From a virus, in the IMG/VR virus record IMGVR_UViG_3300031687_000022, positions 1 to 50,021 of that record: a stretch of DNA of 50,021 nucleotides; one strand, 5' to 3'. The number at the start of each line of letters is the position of its first letter. Positions within the stretch are counted from its first letter, which is position 1. The position numbers and the translations under genes are program-made. A model generated the notes under the pieces. The model did not search any database, had not been told where the DNA came from, and saw nothing but the letters and a program-made list of their open reading frames with translations. Below, piece after piece: positions 36,460 to 45,070 of the stretch.

Positions 36460-37399
36460 AAAAATAGTGGTTTCGAGATTGTGGAAGAAAAAGGGGATAC
36501 AACAGTATTTCTCATTATTGCAATTATCGAAGGAGTTTTGGGATTTTGAGGTAGATGCGCATATCTTAATTGATGATGGGGAACACAAGGATGATTGGTC
36601 AGGTGAGATAGACCGACTAAGTACTCCCCATAGACCAAAATTCCCAATGAAGGTGACGTTCTATAGTATGTCAGAAATCGAAGGGTGGTATATCAGTAAC
36701 GGACTACTTAGAAAGGAAGAATGTGAGAAATTAAAGAGTTTTGTTCACATATATCATATTTTACTGTATTATTACTTATTGGTTGAGAAAGGAGTTAATT
36801 ACTTAGTTACTTACGATGACGATATATTCTTCAATAAGAAAGCGGCGAATAGTCTATCTGAGATTGATGGGTTAGTTGAGTCACAAACACCATTTGTCGT
36901 AAACGAAGATTTTTGTCCTATGTCAGATAAAGGGATGTTTTATAAACTATCACAACACTTCGGTAGGGATTTAACTTCTGATTATCATAATAATAATCCT
37001 AACGGTGTTGGAGCTAACGCTGGATTTATGGGGATTGATTTATATTCCATTTTCCATCCATTCATTAATAAAATGGATGTACTGTTATCGTTATTTGAAT
37101 TTAAAACTGAATCGACACCAGATGAGATTATGACGTTTTCAGATAGAAGGTTATATGATACGCAGGAACAAAGTTTCCTTAGTATTATGTCACATTGTTT
37201 TAGTACTAAACCTATTTTTAGGTTGGGTAATTCATTAGGGTACTTTTTTGATACACCAATACAGGAGGCGATTAATAAGTCAAAACTAATTCACTTTACG
37301 GGTGACAGGAAATATGACCCGATTTTCCCGAAAGTGGTTATAGATTTTTTAAAAAATAACGGACACAATAATATAACGACCGAATGGTTTTATTACTAA
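36452..37399 (+). CDS. Glycosyltransferase-like protein (DDD motif)
   Basis: A 315-aa protein with NYLVTYDDDIFFNKKA at about residues 115-130, a DxD-type motif (DDD), after an N-terminal alpha/beta half (KIVVSRLWKKKGIQQYFSLL). GVGANAGFMGIDLYSIF and TQEQSFLSIM resemble later segments of GT-A enzymes that hold the acceptor and the catalytic base. The start overlaps the previous gene. The substrate cannot be deduced. Sequence similarity to the other transferases of the cluster is low beyond the motif, so the genes are not simple recent duplicates but a set with distinct roles, as expected for stepwise assembly of an oligosaccharide. Confidence 0.55.
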   Translation: MSRKIVVSRLWKKKGIQQYFSLLQLSKEFWDFEVDAHILIDDGEHKDDWSGEIDRLSTPHRPKFPMKVTFYSMSEIEGWYISNGLLRKEECEKLKSFVHIYHILLYYYLLVEKGVNYLVTYDDDIFFNKKAANSLSEIDGLVESQTPFVVNEDFCPMSDKGMFYKLSQHFGRDLTSDYHNNNPNGVGANAGFMGIDLYSIFHPFINKMDVLLSLFEFKTESTPDEIMTFSDRRLYDTQEQSFLSIMSHCFSTKPIFRLGNSLGYFFDTPIQEAINKSKLIHFTGDRKYDPIFPKVVIDFLKNNGHNNITTEWFYY

Positions 37400-37409
37400 A
37401 TTAAATACG

Positions 37410-38570
37410 ATGCTTGAACCTATTTACGATAAAGACACCCTAGAAGAGGGAATTATAGAGGCCCTAAGACATATAGATGCCTTTGACGATATAGAAACTG
37501 CGAAGGCGGTTTTACGAAGTGCGTTATCACCTAATGAGAGTTGGGCGATTAACTTATTAAATTCGACAAAGTCGGATGGGATGAAATTCCATACTACGAA
37601 CGACTTCCATTTACCCTTTTATGAGAGAATGAAGAAACCAATCAATGAGAGAGTTGGGAATAGTCGATTATGTGTTGTCTATCAGGTGTGGGGTAACCAC
37701 AATTATTTAAAATTTCTTTATTTGTCGATACTGTCACAAATAGTATATACGGATATGTTGGATTATGATGTTAAAGTATTTTTAAGTGAGGGGTTTATTA
37801 ATGATGTGGGTTCATCACTTTTAGCCAGGTTATTACCTACCGGTTCGATAGTAAAAGTTAAGGATGGTTTAGCGTTGAAATATGGATTAACTACTCACCC
37901 ACATTTGCAGAATTACGACGTTGTAAGTGTCGTGGATACAGACGCATTCTGGTATAACCCAACGGGAAAGAAGACTAATATATACGGTAAGATGTTAGCT
38001 CACTACGATAGTGGTTATGACGGTATTATTATGGCTCATGATGGTGACACTGCGGAGAGTGTATTTTGGAGTAGGAGAGAAACACTTAACAGTAACATAC
38101 CTAAAGAGCATTATAAGTATTATTTTGAGAGAAATGCGAATACGAATATAGAAAAATTAGATGAATTCTTAGAAAATGAAAACTGGTACTTATCATGTTT
38201 ATTTGTTTATGGTAAGAAACATTTTAAAGAACCTGACTACGCCAAATTTGCGATAACCTGTCTGTACGATGAGTTTCTATGTGATGAGACGGTATGGATG
38301 ATGTGGGGTTTTGGTCACGATTATGAGGTTAATGGTATGGACGATACGGACTACCTTAATTGGGTTGGGGCGTCTGATTTTAAAGATTATTGGGAAAACA
38401 GAGACGATGAGGTCGATGAATTAAAATATATACATCCTGTTCAGGGTGACCATTGTTATGATATGGTTAACGTCGAACTATATGATGAAATCTGTGAAAA
38501 ATTTAGTGAATTCACTAAAAAAGACAGTAAAAAGAGTTTAATAAGTAAATTAATAGGTCTATTAGGTTAA
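37410..38570 (+). CDS. Glycosyltransferase-like protein (DTD motif)
   Basis: A 386-aa protein. A 75-residue helical N-terminal part (LEEGIIEALRHIDAFDDIET) precedes a GT-A-like domain: RLCVVYQVWGNHNYLKFLYL, then VVSVVDTDAFWYNP (about 168-181) with DTD as the metal-binding DxD. LSCLFVYGKKHF and DETVWMMWGFGHDYEVNG follow. The C-terminus KKSLISKLIGLLG is amphipathic and could attach the enzyme to a membrane or to a partner. Donor, acceptor and exact family are unknown. It belongs to the same transcription unit as its neighbours, with 10 nt before and 4 nt after. Confidence 0.5.
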   Translation: MLEPIYDKDTLEEGIIEALRHIDAFDDIETAKAVLRSALSPNESWAINLLNSTKSDGMKFHTTNDFHLPFYERMKKPINERVGNSRLCVVYQVWGNHNYLKFLYLSILSQIVYTDMLDYDVKVFLSEGFINDVGSSLLARLLPTGSIVKVKDGLALKYGLTTHPHLQNYDVVSVVDTDAFWYNPTGKKTNIYGKMLAHYDSGYDGIIMAHDGDTAESVFWSRRETLNSNIPKEHYKYYFERNANTNIEKLDEFLENENWYLSCLFVYGKKHFKEPDYAKFAITCLYDEFLCDETVWMMWGFGHDYEVNGMDDTDYLNWVGASDFKDYWENRDDEVDELKYIHPVQGDHCYDMVNVELYDEICEKFSEFTKKDSKKSLISKLIGLLG

Positions 38571-38574
38571 AAAT

Positions 38575-39498
38575 ATGAGAAGAGATAAATATAGTGTTCT
38601 TTATACTCTTCACGTTATGCCTAATGAGATTTATGAGTTAGGTCGTATAGTGGAAATTATAGAGAAGTCGACATTTAATAATCCCAACGTGGACGTCACC
38701 ATCTATGTTGACTTAAATCTTTCGGATGAGTATACCAATTGGGATGAGTCGATACTAAAAAGAGACTTCATTGAGTCGATACTTAATTCTCAGATAGATA
38801 AGTCTAGAAGGAATTTAAATATAATATCTAACGTGAAGGTTACGGGTCATTGGGGTGTGAATGCTACGAGAAGAAGTGTGATACGTGAGTTTAAGGATAC
38901 ATTTGATTATATCTCATTTATTGATTGTGATATTATGTTCTCTGATGATGCGATGGACTATGTCTATGAGACTTTAGAGAAGGTCGAAGGGGAGTTTTTA
39001 ATATTTTCGGGGATGTTACCAAAAATGTGGAACGCAAATTTCAGTGAGTTAGTGCATCCGACATATAAAGACCACGACAACAAAAACACGCATAGTAAAG
39101 TTGACCCACTAACCATTAATAGGTTTCATAAAAAACAGAAAAATAGAATTGGGTTTACTGATGAAGTGGTTATTGGGGGAGGATGGTTTAATGTATTCTC
39201 AACGACCATTTTTGATTATGTTGACATCCCGGATGAATTAGGGGTTTACGGTATTGATGACCATTGGATACAGGAGTGTTGTAAGTTCTTAAATAAGAAT
39301 GGTTGGGACATTAAACAATGTTATAATACGAAATTTATTGTATTTGAGAATCACGGAAGGAAGTTTGAGTTTGACCCTAAATACCTGGTTGATAATGATA
39401 AATTAACTAAGAAATTTATGTACGAGAAAAACGCTAAGAATATGGAGAGAGAGTTGTGGGGTAAATTCGTTAAGGATACACTAAAAAAATACTTCTAA
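38575..39498 (+). CDS. Glycosyltransferase-like protein (DCD motif)
   Basis: A 307-aa protein with FDYISFIDCDIMFSDDA (about 113-129) as the DxD segment. ATRRSVIREFKDTFDYIS just before it is like the R-N-x-G / A-R-N segment of GT2 enzymes. VVIGGGWFNVFSTTIF and YGIDDHWIQECCKFL follow and resemble the later acceptor and ED-type elements of GT2-like transferases. Charged helices close the protein (KNAKNMERELWGKFV). It is predicted to be cytosolic, with unknown substrate. Of the DxD proteins in the run, this one fits a GT2-like layout best. Confidence 0.55.
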   Translation: MRRDKYSVLYTLHVMPNEIYELGRIVEIIEKSTFNNPNVDVTIYVDLNLSDEYTNWDESILKRDFIESILNSQIDKSRRNLNIISNVKVTGHWGVNATRRSVIREFKDTFDYISFIDCDIMFSDDAMDYVYETLEKVEGEFLIFSGMLPKMWNANFSELVHPTYKDHDNKNTHSKVDPLTINRFHKKQKNRIGFTDEVVIGGGWFNVFSTTIFDYVDIPDELGVYGIDDHWIQECCKFLNKNGWDIKQCYNTKFIVFENHGRKFEFDPKYLVDNDKLTKKFMYEKNAKNMERELWGKFVKDTLKKYF

Positions 39499-39501
39499 AG
39501 T

Positions 39502-41001
39502 ATGAAATTATTTTTTACGTTCCATTCGAATGAGAATATTGAGAGGTTACACCATTTCTTTAATCACTATCGAAAGTTAGGGGTCACAAATTTCTATGCC
39601 GTTTACCATACATATGGTTCGATAGATGAATCGGTTTTGGAGTATGTGATGACCAACGCAATGGTTATTAAAATATGGGATGGAAAGTTTAACGAACACA
39701 CTAAAATACGACACATTAATGAGGGAAGGTTAAAGTTTTCTAAATATGGTGAGTGGAGTTTCACTGTGGATTGTGATGAATTCATTGATATAACTACTAA
39801 TCAGATTGAGGATATTATCACATCAAAAACTAATTACTGTCGATTTGGATTAATTGACAGATTTTCAGAACCACCATTAAAAGAGGTGGTGAGGGAGGTG
39901 GACATTAACGAAACATTTCCGCTATATTCGAATTTCACGCGAGAAGTATTAAAAGGGGAGACCTCTAAGATATCACTATCAACTAGAGAGGTGGTGATTG
40001 GGTTAGGTTACCATGACGTACTACAAACAGAAACACTCATTAGGTTGGTTAAACATCCGATAAATGTGTGGGTAAATCACTTTAAGTGGGTTGGTGGATT
40101 AATTGAGGAGATAGATGAAAGGATTATCAATAAGTTTGAAGTCGTTGGACCTGACGACCCATATTTGGGTGAGTGTAAGACCCTATTGGGTGCGGACTAT
40201 GGGGTTATAAAAATGATTGAAAAACCACTTTCGATGAAACTACTATTCATCGTGTGGTCACAACAGAACTTCAACTTAATGAGGTTATTTTTTGAACATT
40301 ACAGAGGGTTAGGGGTTACAGATTTTTATTGTATTTTCCACACTTATGGGATGGAAAATAGTGAAATATATGATTACGTTTCTGAGAACGCCACTATCGT
40401 ACATCATTGGGACGAACCGTATACTACAGAGTGGGAGTGTAGATTAAAAAACCAATATAAGAGAGAGATAACTGACGATGAAAACGAGTGGTTATGGGTT
40501 GTAGATGCGGATGAGTTCGTCGAGGTATCGACTGATTTTATACGGAACGCGATTAATAGTGAGTCGAATTATGTTGATGGGTGGCTAGTTGATAGATTTT
40601 CCCCGGACGGGTTAATAGTCCCGAGTGAGGAGTGTGTTTTTATGCAGTTTCCAATCAGAACGTTCTATACTCGATTTACATTAAATGGGTCGGCAAGTAA
40701 AATACCGTTAACTCGGTCGTATGTTATTTTAGGTGTTGGTCATCACGTGGTTTTGAATGAGTTGTATGATTTTGGGTTGGAAGATGAGAGAGTGCTGGTT
40801 TCAATAAACTCAGATGAAGATGAATGGGTTGAAGTGGCACATATAAAATGGCATAGTAATTTATTAGAGGAGATTTATTTGAAATTTACTAAAACGATGG
40901 ATTTATGTCGACACTCGGCGAAGGAATTAGGTACGTTTGTCTTAGATTATCTTTATAAGAAAGATGGGATAATGGATATGATTAAAGATGACATTATATG
41001 A
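39502..41001 (+). CDS. Tandem-duplicated glycosyltransferase (GT92-like, two domains)
   Basis: A 499-aa protein made of two homologous halves. Residues 1 to about 240 begin KLFFTFHSNENIERLHHFF and contain WSFTVDCDEFIDI. Residues 245 to 499 begin KLLFIVWSQQNFNLMRLFFE and contain WLWVVDADEFVEV. The D-x-D-E-F block after a hydrophobic strand, and the opening HYRKLGVTNFY / HYRGLGVTDFY, fit GT92 (DUF23)-type transferases. Both metal-binding motifs are intact, so each half may be active, perhaps adding two sugars in turn. H-F-K-W and H-I-K-W near the ends are conserved between the halves. It overlaps the next gene by 4 nt (ATGA). The assignment to GT92 is by motif only. Confidence 0.6.
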   Translation: MKLFFTFHSNENIERLHHFFNHYRKLGVTNFYAVYHTYGSIDESVLEYVMTNAMVIKIWDGKFNEHTKIRHINEGRLKFSKYGEWSFTVDCDEFIDITTNQIEDIITSKTNYCRFGLIDRFSEPPLKEVVREVDINETFPLYSNFTREVLKGETSKISLSTREVVIGLGYHDVLQTETLIRLVKHPINVWVNHFKWVGGLIEEIDERIINKFEVVGPDDPYLGECKTLLGADYGVIKMIEKPLSMKLLFIVWSQQNFNLMRLFFEHYRGLGVTDFYCIFHTYGMENSEIYDYVSENATIVHHWDEPYTTEWECRLKNQYKREITDDENEWLWVVDADEFVEVSTDFIRNAINSESNYVDGWLVDRFSPDGLIVPSEECVFMQFPIRTFYTRFTLNGSASKIPLTRSYVILGVGHHVVLNELYDFGLEDERVLVSINSDEDEWVEVAHIKWHSNLLEEIYLKFTKTMDLCRHSAKELGTFVLDYLYKKDGIMDMIKDDII

Positions 41002-42215
41002 TAGGGGTACATTCGAATTTTGAGAGTAAATCGGTAAAAGATTTGTCCGTGGTTGAATTATATTTGTGGGTATACTCGATATTAACATGGAAGGAAAGTG
41101 GTAATAACATTAGGATTTATTGTGATGAGACTACCAAGGAAACTATGGATTATTATGGGATTACATCGTTATATGATGACGTTATGGTTAGGGACTATTC
41201 AAATAGGTTAATGGTTGTTCGAGAGTGTGACGGTCCCGTCTGTATTTTTAAAAGAAATGTATTTTTTACGGGGTTTAAATTTACTAAAGAACATAGGGAT
41301 ATTATAAGTGGGTTCCATGGGGATGACTCTTTAATTGTATTCAACAGTTATGACCTTAAAGTTGCGTTTATAGGTGATTTGGGGAAGGTTACGAATGAAA
41401 ATAACTTAATAAAAAGGTTCGAAGAGGGTAATTGTGGGGTAATTATTGAGGGTGAAATCCCACGATTTTTATTTGATGGTCATGATGAGATATCTATTTT
41501 TAACCGTAAATTGGGGGATGATGGACTATCTAAAATGTTCTTCCTTACTATGATGAGGGAAAAGTTGGTGGAAATTGGTTATCCTAAGTTCGGTAAAGTA
41601 ATGAACCTTACTATTGGTAAGAATAGAACGACTGGGAACAGTTTAATACGTGAGGGGTATAAACTATATAATATGGACCCATTGAATTTAGTGACGAATG
41701 AGTTATTTGATAAGTGGATGATTGAAAATCACGACTTAATCTATGATGATAGGTTCGAATTGGTTTTTTGGGGTTCGATTGGAGGTGCGGATATTGACGT
41801 TATAATAAGTAAGAGAGGTAATATGACATTAAAAGAGTTAGAGTCTTACATACTATCCCTGACATATTCAGGACATAAAATAGGGGTATCAATAGAGGTA
41901 CTTTACGTGTCGGATATTGAATACTTTAAGGAGTTTAGGAATAGTAACCCACATAAGGTGTTAGATGACGTTTTAATTGGTTTTTACTCGGTAAGTGAGT
42001 ATGAGTCGGTAGGTCAACTCAGGAGTTATGGGAATCTTAAGTTTAATTATGGACCATTTAACGATGCGTTTTATATGGCATCATCAAAGGGGAGTGACAT
42101 TAGAATGGTAAGGTCGATTCGTGAGTTATCGAATACTGATGGGTACGTAGCATATTCATCAGAAATATATAATACAATCTACGAAAGGTTTGGAATTTGG
42201 ACATCACTGACGTAA
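40998..42215 (+). CDS. Unknown protein of the glycosyltransferase cluster, 405 aa
   Basis: The N-terminal half looks alpha/beta: ELYLWVYSILTWKESGNNIR, then IYCDETTKETMDYYGITSLY. This resembles the start of Bacteroidota glycosyltransferase-like proteins in which a strand and a Y-x-D segment precede the active site. No clear DxD after a hydrophobic strand is seen, although FDGHDEISIFNRK might serve. The C-terminal half (FELVFWGSIGGADIDVIISK, then YILSLTYSGHKIGVSIEVLY) is a second alpha/beta unit, perhaps another transferase-like domain. It is translationally coupled to the two-domain enzyme before it (4-nt overlap). A role in the same glycan pathway is likely by context, but the activity is not established. 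Confidence 0.4.
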   Translation: MIGVHSNFESKSVKDLSVVELYLWVYSILTWKESGNNIRIYCDETTKETMDYYGITSLYDDVMVRDYSNRLMVVRECDGPVCIFKRNVFFTGFKFTKEHRDIISGFHGDDSLIVFNSYDLKVAFIGDLGKVTNENNLIKRFEEGNCGVIIEGEIPRFLFDGHDEISIFNRKLGDDGLSKMFFLTMMREKLVEIGYPKFGKVMNLTIGKNRTTGNSLIREGYKLYNMDPLNLVTNELFDKWMIENHDLIYDDRFELVFWGSIGGADIDVIISKRGNMTLKELESYILSLTYSGHKIGVSIEVLYVSDIEYFKEFRNSNPHKVLDDVLIGFYSVSEYESVGQLRSYGNLKFNYGPFNDAFYMASSKGSDIRMVRSIRELSNTDGYVAYSSEIYNTIYERFGIWTSLT

Positions 42216-42231
42216 AAAAACATTAACTGAA

Positions 42232-42239
42232 TATTTATA
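42232..42239 (+). promoter_or_regulatory. TATTTATA motif before the 704-aa tail gene
   Basis: Located 13 nt before ATG 42253, context GAATATTTATAATAAAAG. The spacing is the same as at 5302 and 18292. Confidence 0.5.
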
Positions 42240-42252
42240 ATAAAAGAAATAG

Positions 42253-44367
42253 ATGGCATATCTTAAGAAAAATATAGAAGCATTAATAGATGTTAAAATT
42301 ACGGACAAAGGAAGGGAGTTAATCTCGACTGGTAAGTTCTGTAATATTGAGTACTTCCAAGTCGGGGATTCAGAGTTTGATTATAAAAACGAAGAAATCT
42401 TTAAGAGAGATGGTTCTGCTCAAACACAAATAGTTTTAAGAGCCAAAGATAAAGATAATGACATTAAGTATCCGATTCCCGTTTTTCAGGTTGGGGATGT
42501 AGATACTGAGTGTCAGACATATGGTAGGTTAATACCTAACCATCAGGATGAGATAGTTACTAAAGATGTGGAATTTTTAGGGGCAACTCAACACCAAATC
42601 ATAAAAACACCGTTGGGGATATGTACTCCAATACATAATTTTGATGGGGATGACACGTTAGTTACTTCAGAGACGATAAGTTGTGAGTATATCATGGTTA
42701 AGTTTCCACAGGACCCGTCAAATGTGTTAGACAGTACGGGGTTATGTTTATGGTATAAGGTTATACGATTCATTGATGCTAATACTATCCAATTAGATAG
42801 AAAATTACCTGACTACTCAAATATTGGGGATTTCACTAGTGAAGCAACTATTTTTCAATATGCTAAGAGAGAGACTACGGAGTATGTGGATTTCAATACG
42901 GTATGGACTGAAGAGTTCGCTGGGTTTGACGATAATTTACCGAGAACGTATTCGGATGGGAATAGGTATGTTTCTTCTAAGGAGTTATTCGGGTATACGT
43001 CAAATAATCACGACAACGGCGTGGTATTATGTGAGAATAATATTATTACTACGACAACGACGACGATTTGTCCGCCAGAACGTTCGGTAGACATTGAGGT
43101 AAATCCGGGTACGGTACAGGTTTTTACTTCGGAAGATACGGGGTCTGAATGGGGGTACTGCTCATCGTTTAAAGACTCGTATGGGGCGACAACAAAGGTG
43201 TACCCTACGGAACAGAAGGTTATTGGGGTTATCCACTACACTAAGTGGGAAGACTATTACGGAACAGGGGAATGGTGGGAAGAAGCCGATACCGAATTTG
43301 AGTTAAACTTACCAACACTAATGTATCATAGAGACACTAATAATGGTGGGGTCATGGGACATAAATTTAGTATGGGTATTGAGAGAAAATATGTAAAATC
43401 ATTGGTTAATGATGAAATGGACGTACATGGTGATGTTTATTACGACTTAAAGGATGGGACCACATCTAAAAACGTGGTTGGTAAAGTATTCCCACACAAA
43501 CAAGTCATTATAATTGACGATGAGGAGATATTAATGGCGTTGTCCATGAAATCAAATAGAAATTATACCTTACCAGCGCCTAAAGTTGTTAAAATATCTG
43601 CAGACTCCGATTGTATTGATTCGGATAACGACCCATTACTACCAAAAGAATTAACTCACGAGGTGTATGTTAGTTATATGTTCTATAATAGACATAATAA
43701 AACATATTCGGCGCCATGTGCTCAGTATGTTAAGGTGGTACCAAAATCGGACGATGATTACGATGTTGCGGTTTCATTCAAAGACGGATTCCAATTTTTA
43801 AGGGATAAGACGATACTTAGTGATGACGCTGGTTACCAAGCCACCGATTTTCATATATTAATACAGAGAGTCGTAGTTGGAGAGAAACCAATTCCGAGTA
43901 ACTGGAAGATGATAGACTTTACTAATAACTTAGTTGGTCATTTAAATGGTTCTAACATATCGCCATCACACATAACAGGGACTAAATTCATAATCACTAC
44001 GGAGACGTATAGTAATGGATTGGCATTTGTTTATCGTGACCTAATTGGGTATCCCGATAGTGATGAAAAGGGAAATTTAATATTTGGGGATGAGTTTATG
44101 TTAATGGGAGACATTACACTACGAAAACAACATACGACATACGTAATGAACTTCATGATTAACTTACCTCAGGGTAATTTTAATAGGTCTTTAAATCCTA
44201 CGTGGGACTTAAGTGATAATAAAACTGACGACTCAAGACAGGGAATTAAAATGACAGAAGTGGCATTATATAATGTAGATAAAGATATGGTTGCGATTGG
44301 TAAAATTTCGAAACCACATAAGAGAACTAATAGTTCACAGGTTATTTCGGTTAAATTAGATTTTTAA
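42253..44367 (+). CDS. Tail/fibre structural protein with polythreonine linker, 704 aa
   Basis: The N-terminus YLKKNIEALIDVKITDKGRE, then STGKFCNIEYFQVGDSEFDY, is a recurrent start of tail-associated proteins in large phages (K-I-T-x-x-G-R ... FQVGDSE). The next 200 residues are beta-rich. Six threonines (43048-43065) then link to a Cys-containing second half with AYLKK-unrelated beta domains (SAPCAQYVKVVPKSDDDYDV near 490-510). The C-terminal region (LRKQHTTYVMNFMINLPQGN; MTEVALYNVDKDMVAIGK) resembles the end domain of tail proteins that contact baseplate or fibre. Together with the adhesins it is the third protein in the window with a Thr run. It is placed after the glycosyltransferases under its own TATTTATA motif. 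Confidence 0.55.
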   Translation: MAYLKKNIEALIDVKITDKGRELISTGKFCNIEYFQVGDSEFDYKNEEIFKRDGSAQTQIVLRAKDKDNDIKYPIPVFQVGDVDTECQTYGRLIPNHQDEIVTKDVEFLGATQHQIIKTPLGICTPIHNFDGDDTLVTSETISCEYIMVKFPQDPSNVLDSTGLCLWYKVIRFIDANTIQLDRKLPDYSNIGDFTSEATIFQYAKRETTEYVDFNTVWTEEFAGFDDNLPRTYSDGNRYVSSKELFGYTSNNHDNGVVLCENNIITTTTTTICPPERSVDIEVNPGTVQVFTSEDTGSEWGYCSSFKDSYGATTKVYPTEQKVIGVIHYTKWEDYYGTGEWWEEADTEFELNLPTLMYHRDTNNGGVMGHKFSMGIERKYVKSLVNDEMDVHGDVYYDLKDGTTSKNVVGKVFPHKQVIIIDDEEILMALSMKSNRNYTLPAPKVVKISADSDCIDSDNDPLLPKELTHEVYVSYMFYNRHNKTYSAPCAQYVKVVPKSDDDYDVAVSFKDGFQFLRDKTILSDDAGYQATDFHILIQRVVVGEKPIPSNWKMIDFTNNLVGHLNGSNISPSHITGTKFIITTETYSNGLAFVYRDLIGYPDSDEKGNLIFGDEFMLMGDITLRKQHTTYVMNFMINLPQGNFNRSLNPTWDLSDNKTDDSRQGIKMTEVALYNVDKDMVAIGKISKPHKRTNSSQVISVKLDF
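43048..43065 (+). repeat. Polythreonine (ACN)6 run
   Basis: Six Thr codons (ACT/ACG/ACA) lie in the 704-aa tail protein, followed by ICPPERS. The same linker type occurs at 32824, 33423 and 33732. Confidence 0.85.
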
Positions 44368-44369
44368 TA

Positions 44370-44382
44370 GTTTAATTTAAAC
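44370..44382 (+). promoter_or_regulatory. Small inverted repeat between the tail gene and the resolvase gene
   Basis: GTTTAATTTAAAC is a perfect inverted repeat with one central base, just after the 704-aa gene. It may be an operator or chance in AT-rich DNA; no terminator is seen in this gap. Confidence 0.25.
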
Positions 44383-44419
44383 GGAAAACAACTATATTAT
44401 ACAAAAGACATGAAATATT

Positions 44420-45034
44420 ATGAGAAAAACGACAAAACAAACACCTAAAGTATTAGGTTTAGACATATCAACAAAAACAATAGGGTTTGCGCTGATAGAG
44501 ACAGAAACTATGGACTTAATGGAGTTAACTCACTTCTCACCGATAGTAAAACCAAGACCTGACGATTTAATTGAGGAGTTAATTAAGAAGGCAGACTCTT
44601 TCCAGCGAAAATTGGAAAGTTATAAAGGATTAGGTATCGACATGGTAGTTATTGAACAACCATTGTTGTCGTCTAATAATATTTACACGGTCGGTACATT
44701 ATTAAAATTTAACGCATTACTATCTAAGATAGTGTATGAGGTTTTAGATTTAGTACCAAAATACATTTCGACATACGATTCGAGAAAATATGCGTACCCT
44801 AATCTTTATTCGGAAAACGCTAAAGGGAAGAAAGTCTTATTCGGGGGGTATCCAAAGGGTTGTGATAAAAAACAAATCATTTGGGAACAAGTGGCTGAGA
44901 GAGAACCTCAAATAACTTGGTTATATACTCGTAATAATACTCTTAAGAAAGAGAATTTCGACATGACTGACGCATATACTTGCGTTGTTGGTTACTTAAA
45001 CCTTATTAAGGAAAAGGATAAAGAACAGGAATAG
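44420..45034 (+). CDS. RuvC-like Holliday junction resolvase
   Basis: A 204-aa RNase H-fold nuclease. VLGLDISTKTIGFALIE has the first catalytic Asp at 15. IDMVVIEQPL has Glu79. NFDMTDAYTCVVGYL near the C-terminus supplies Asp181/Asp184. This order of D...E...D/D is that of RuvC-type resolvases, which cut four-way junctions. In T4 the packaging-linked resolvase is endonuclease VII, which has an unrelated fold, so this phage probably uses a RuvC-type enzyme to trim branched DNA before packaging. It begins the second DNA-metabolism block and is followed by the primase, which has its own promoter. Confidence 0.8.
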   Translation: MRKTTKQTPKVLGLDISTKTIGFALIETETMDLMELTHFSPIVKPRPDDLIEELIKKADSFQRKLESYKGLGIDMVVIEQPLLSSNNIYTVGTLLKFNALLSKIVYEVLDLVPKYISTYDSRKYAYPNLYSENAKGKKVLFGGYPKGCDKKQIIWEQVAEREPQITWLYTRNNTLKKENFDMTDAYTCVVGYLNLIKEKDKEQE

Positions 45035-45035
45035 T

Positions 45036-45066
45036 TTGACCAGTCCAAAATAAAGTTGTAAATTTG
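45036..45066 (+). promoter_or_regulatory. Bacteroidota-type promoter for the primase gene
   Basis: TTG at 45036-45038, a 20-nt spacer and TAAATTTG at 45059-45066. The ATG of the primase is at 45071, only 4 nt after the -7 element, so the RNA start would fall at or just beyond the A of the ATG. The message would be leaderless or would need a downstream start. Confidence 0.7.
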
Positions 45067-45070
45067 TGTT

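Noticed and set aside
34444-42215. DNA-base glucosylation operon as in T4
   Set aside because: No deoxycytidylate hydroxymethylase or alpha/beta-glucosyltransferase of the T4 type is recognisable in the window. The DxD-type enzymes fit protein or polysaccharide glycosylation better. This cannot be excluded without the rest of the genome.
44370-44420. Bacteroidota promoter before the resolvase gene
   Set aside because: The AT-rich CTATATTATAC has no TAnnTTTG element at a suitable distance from a TTG, so I do not call it.
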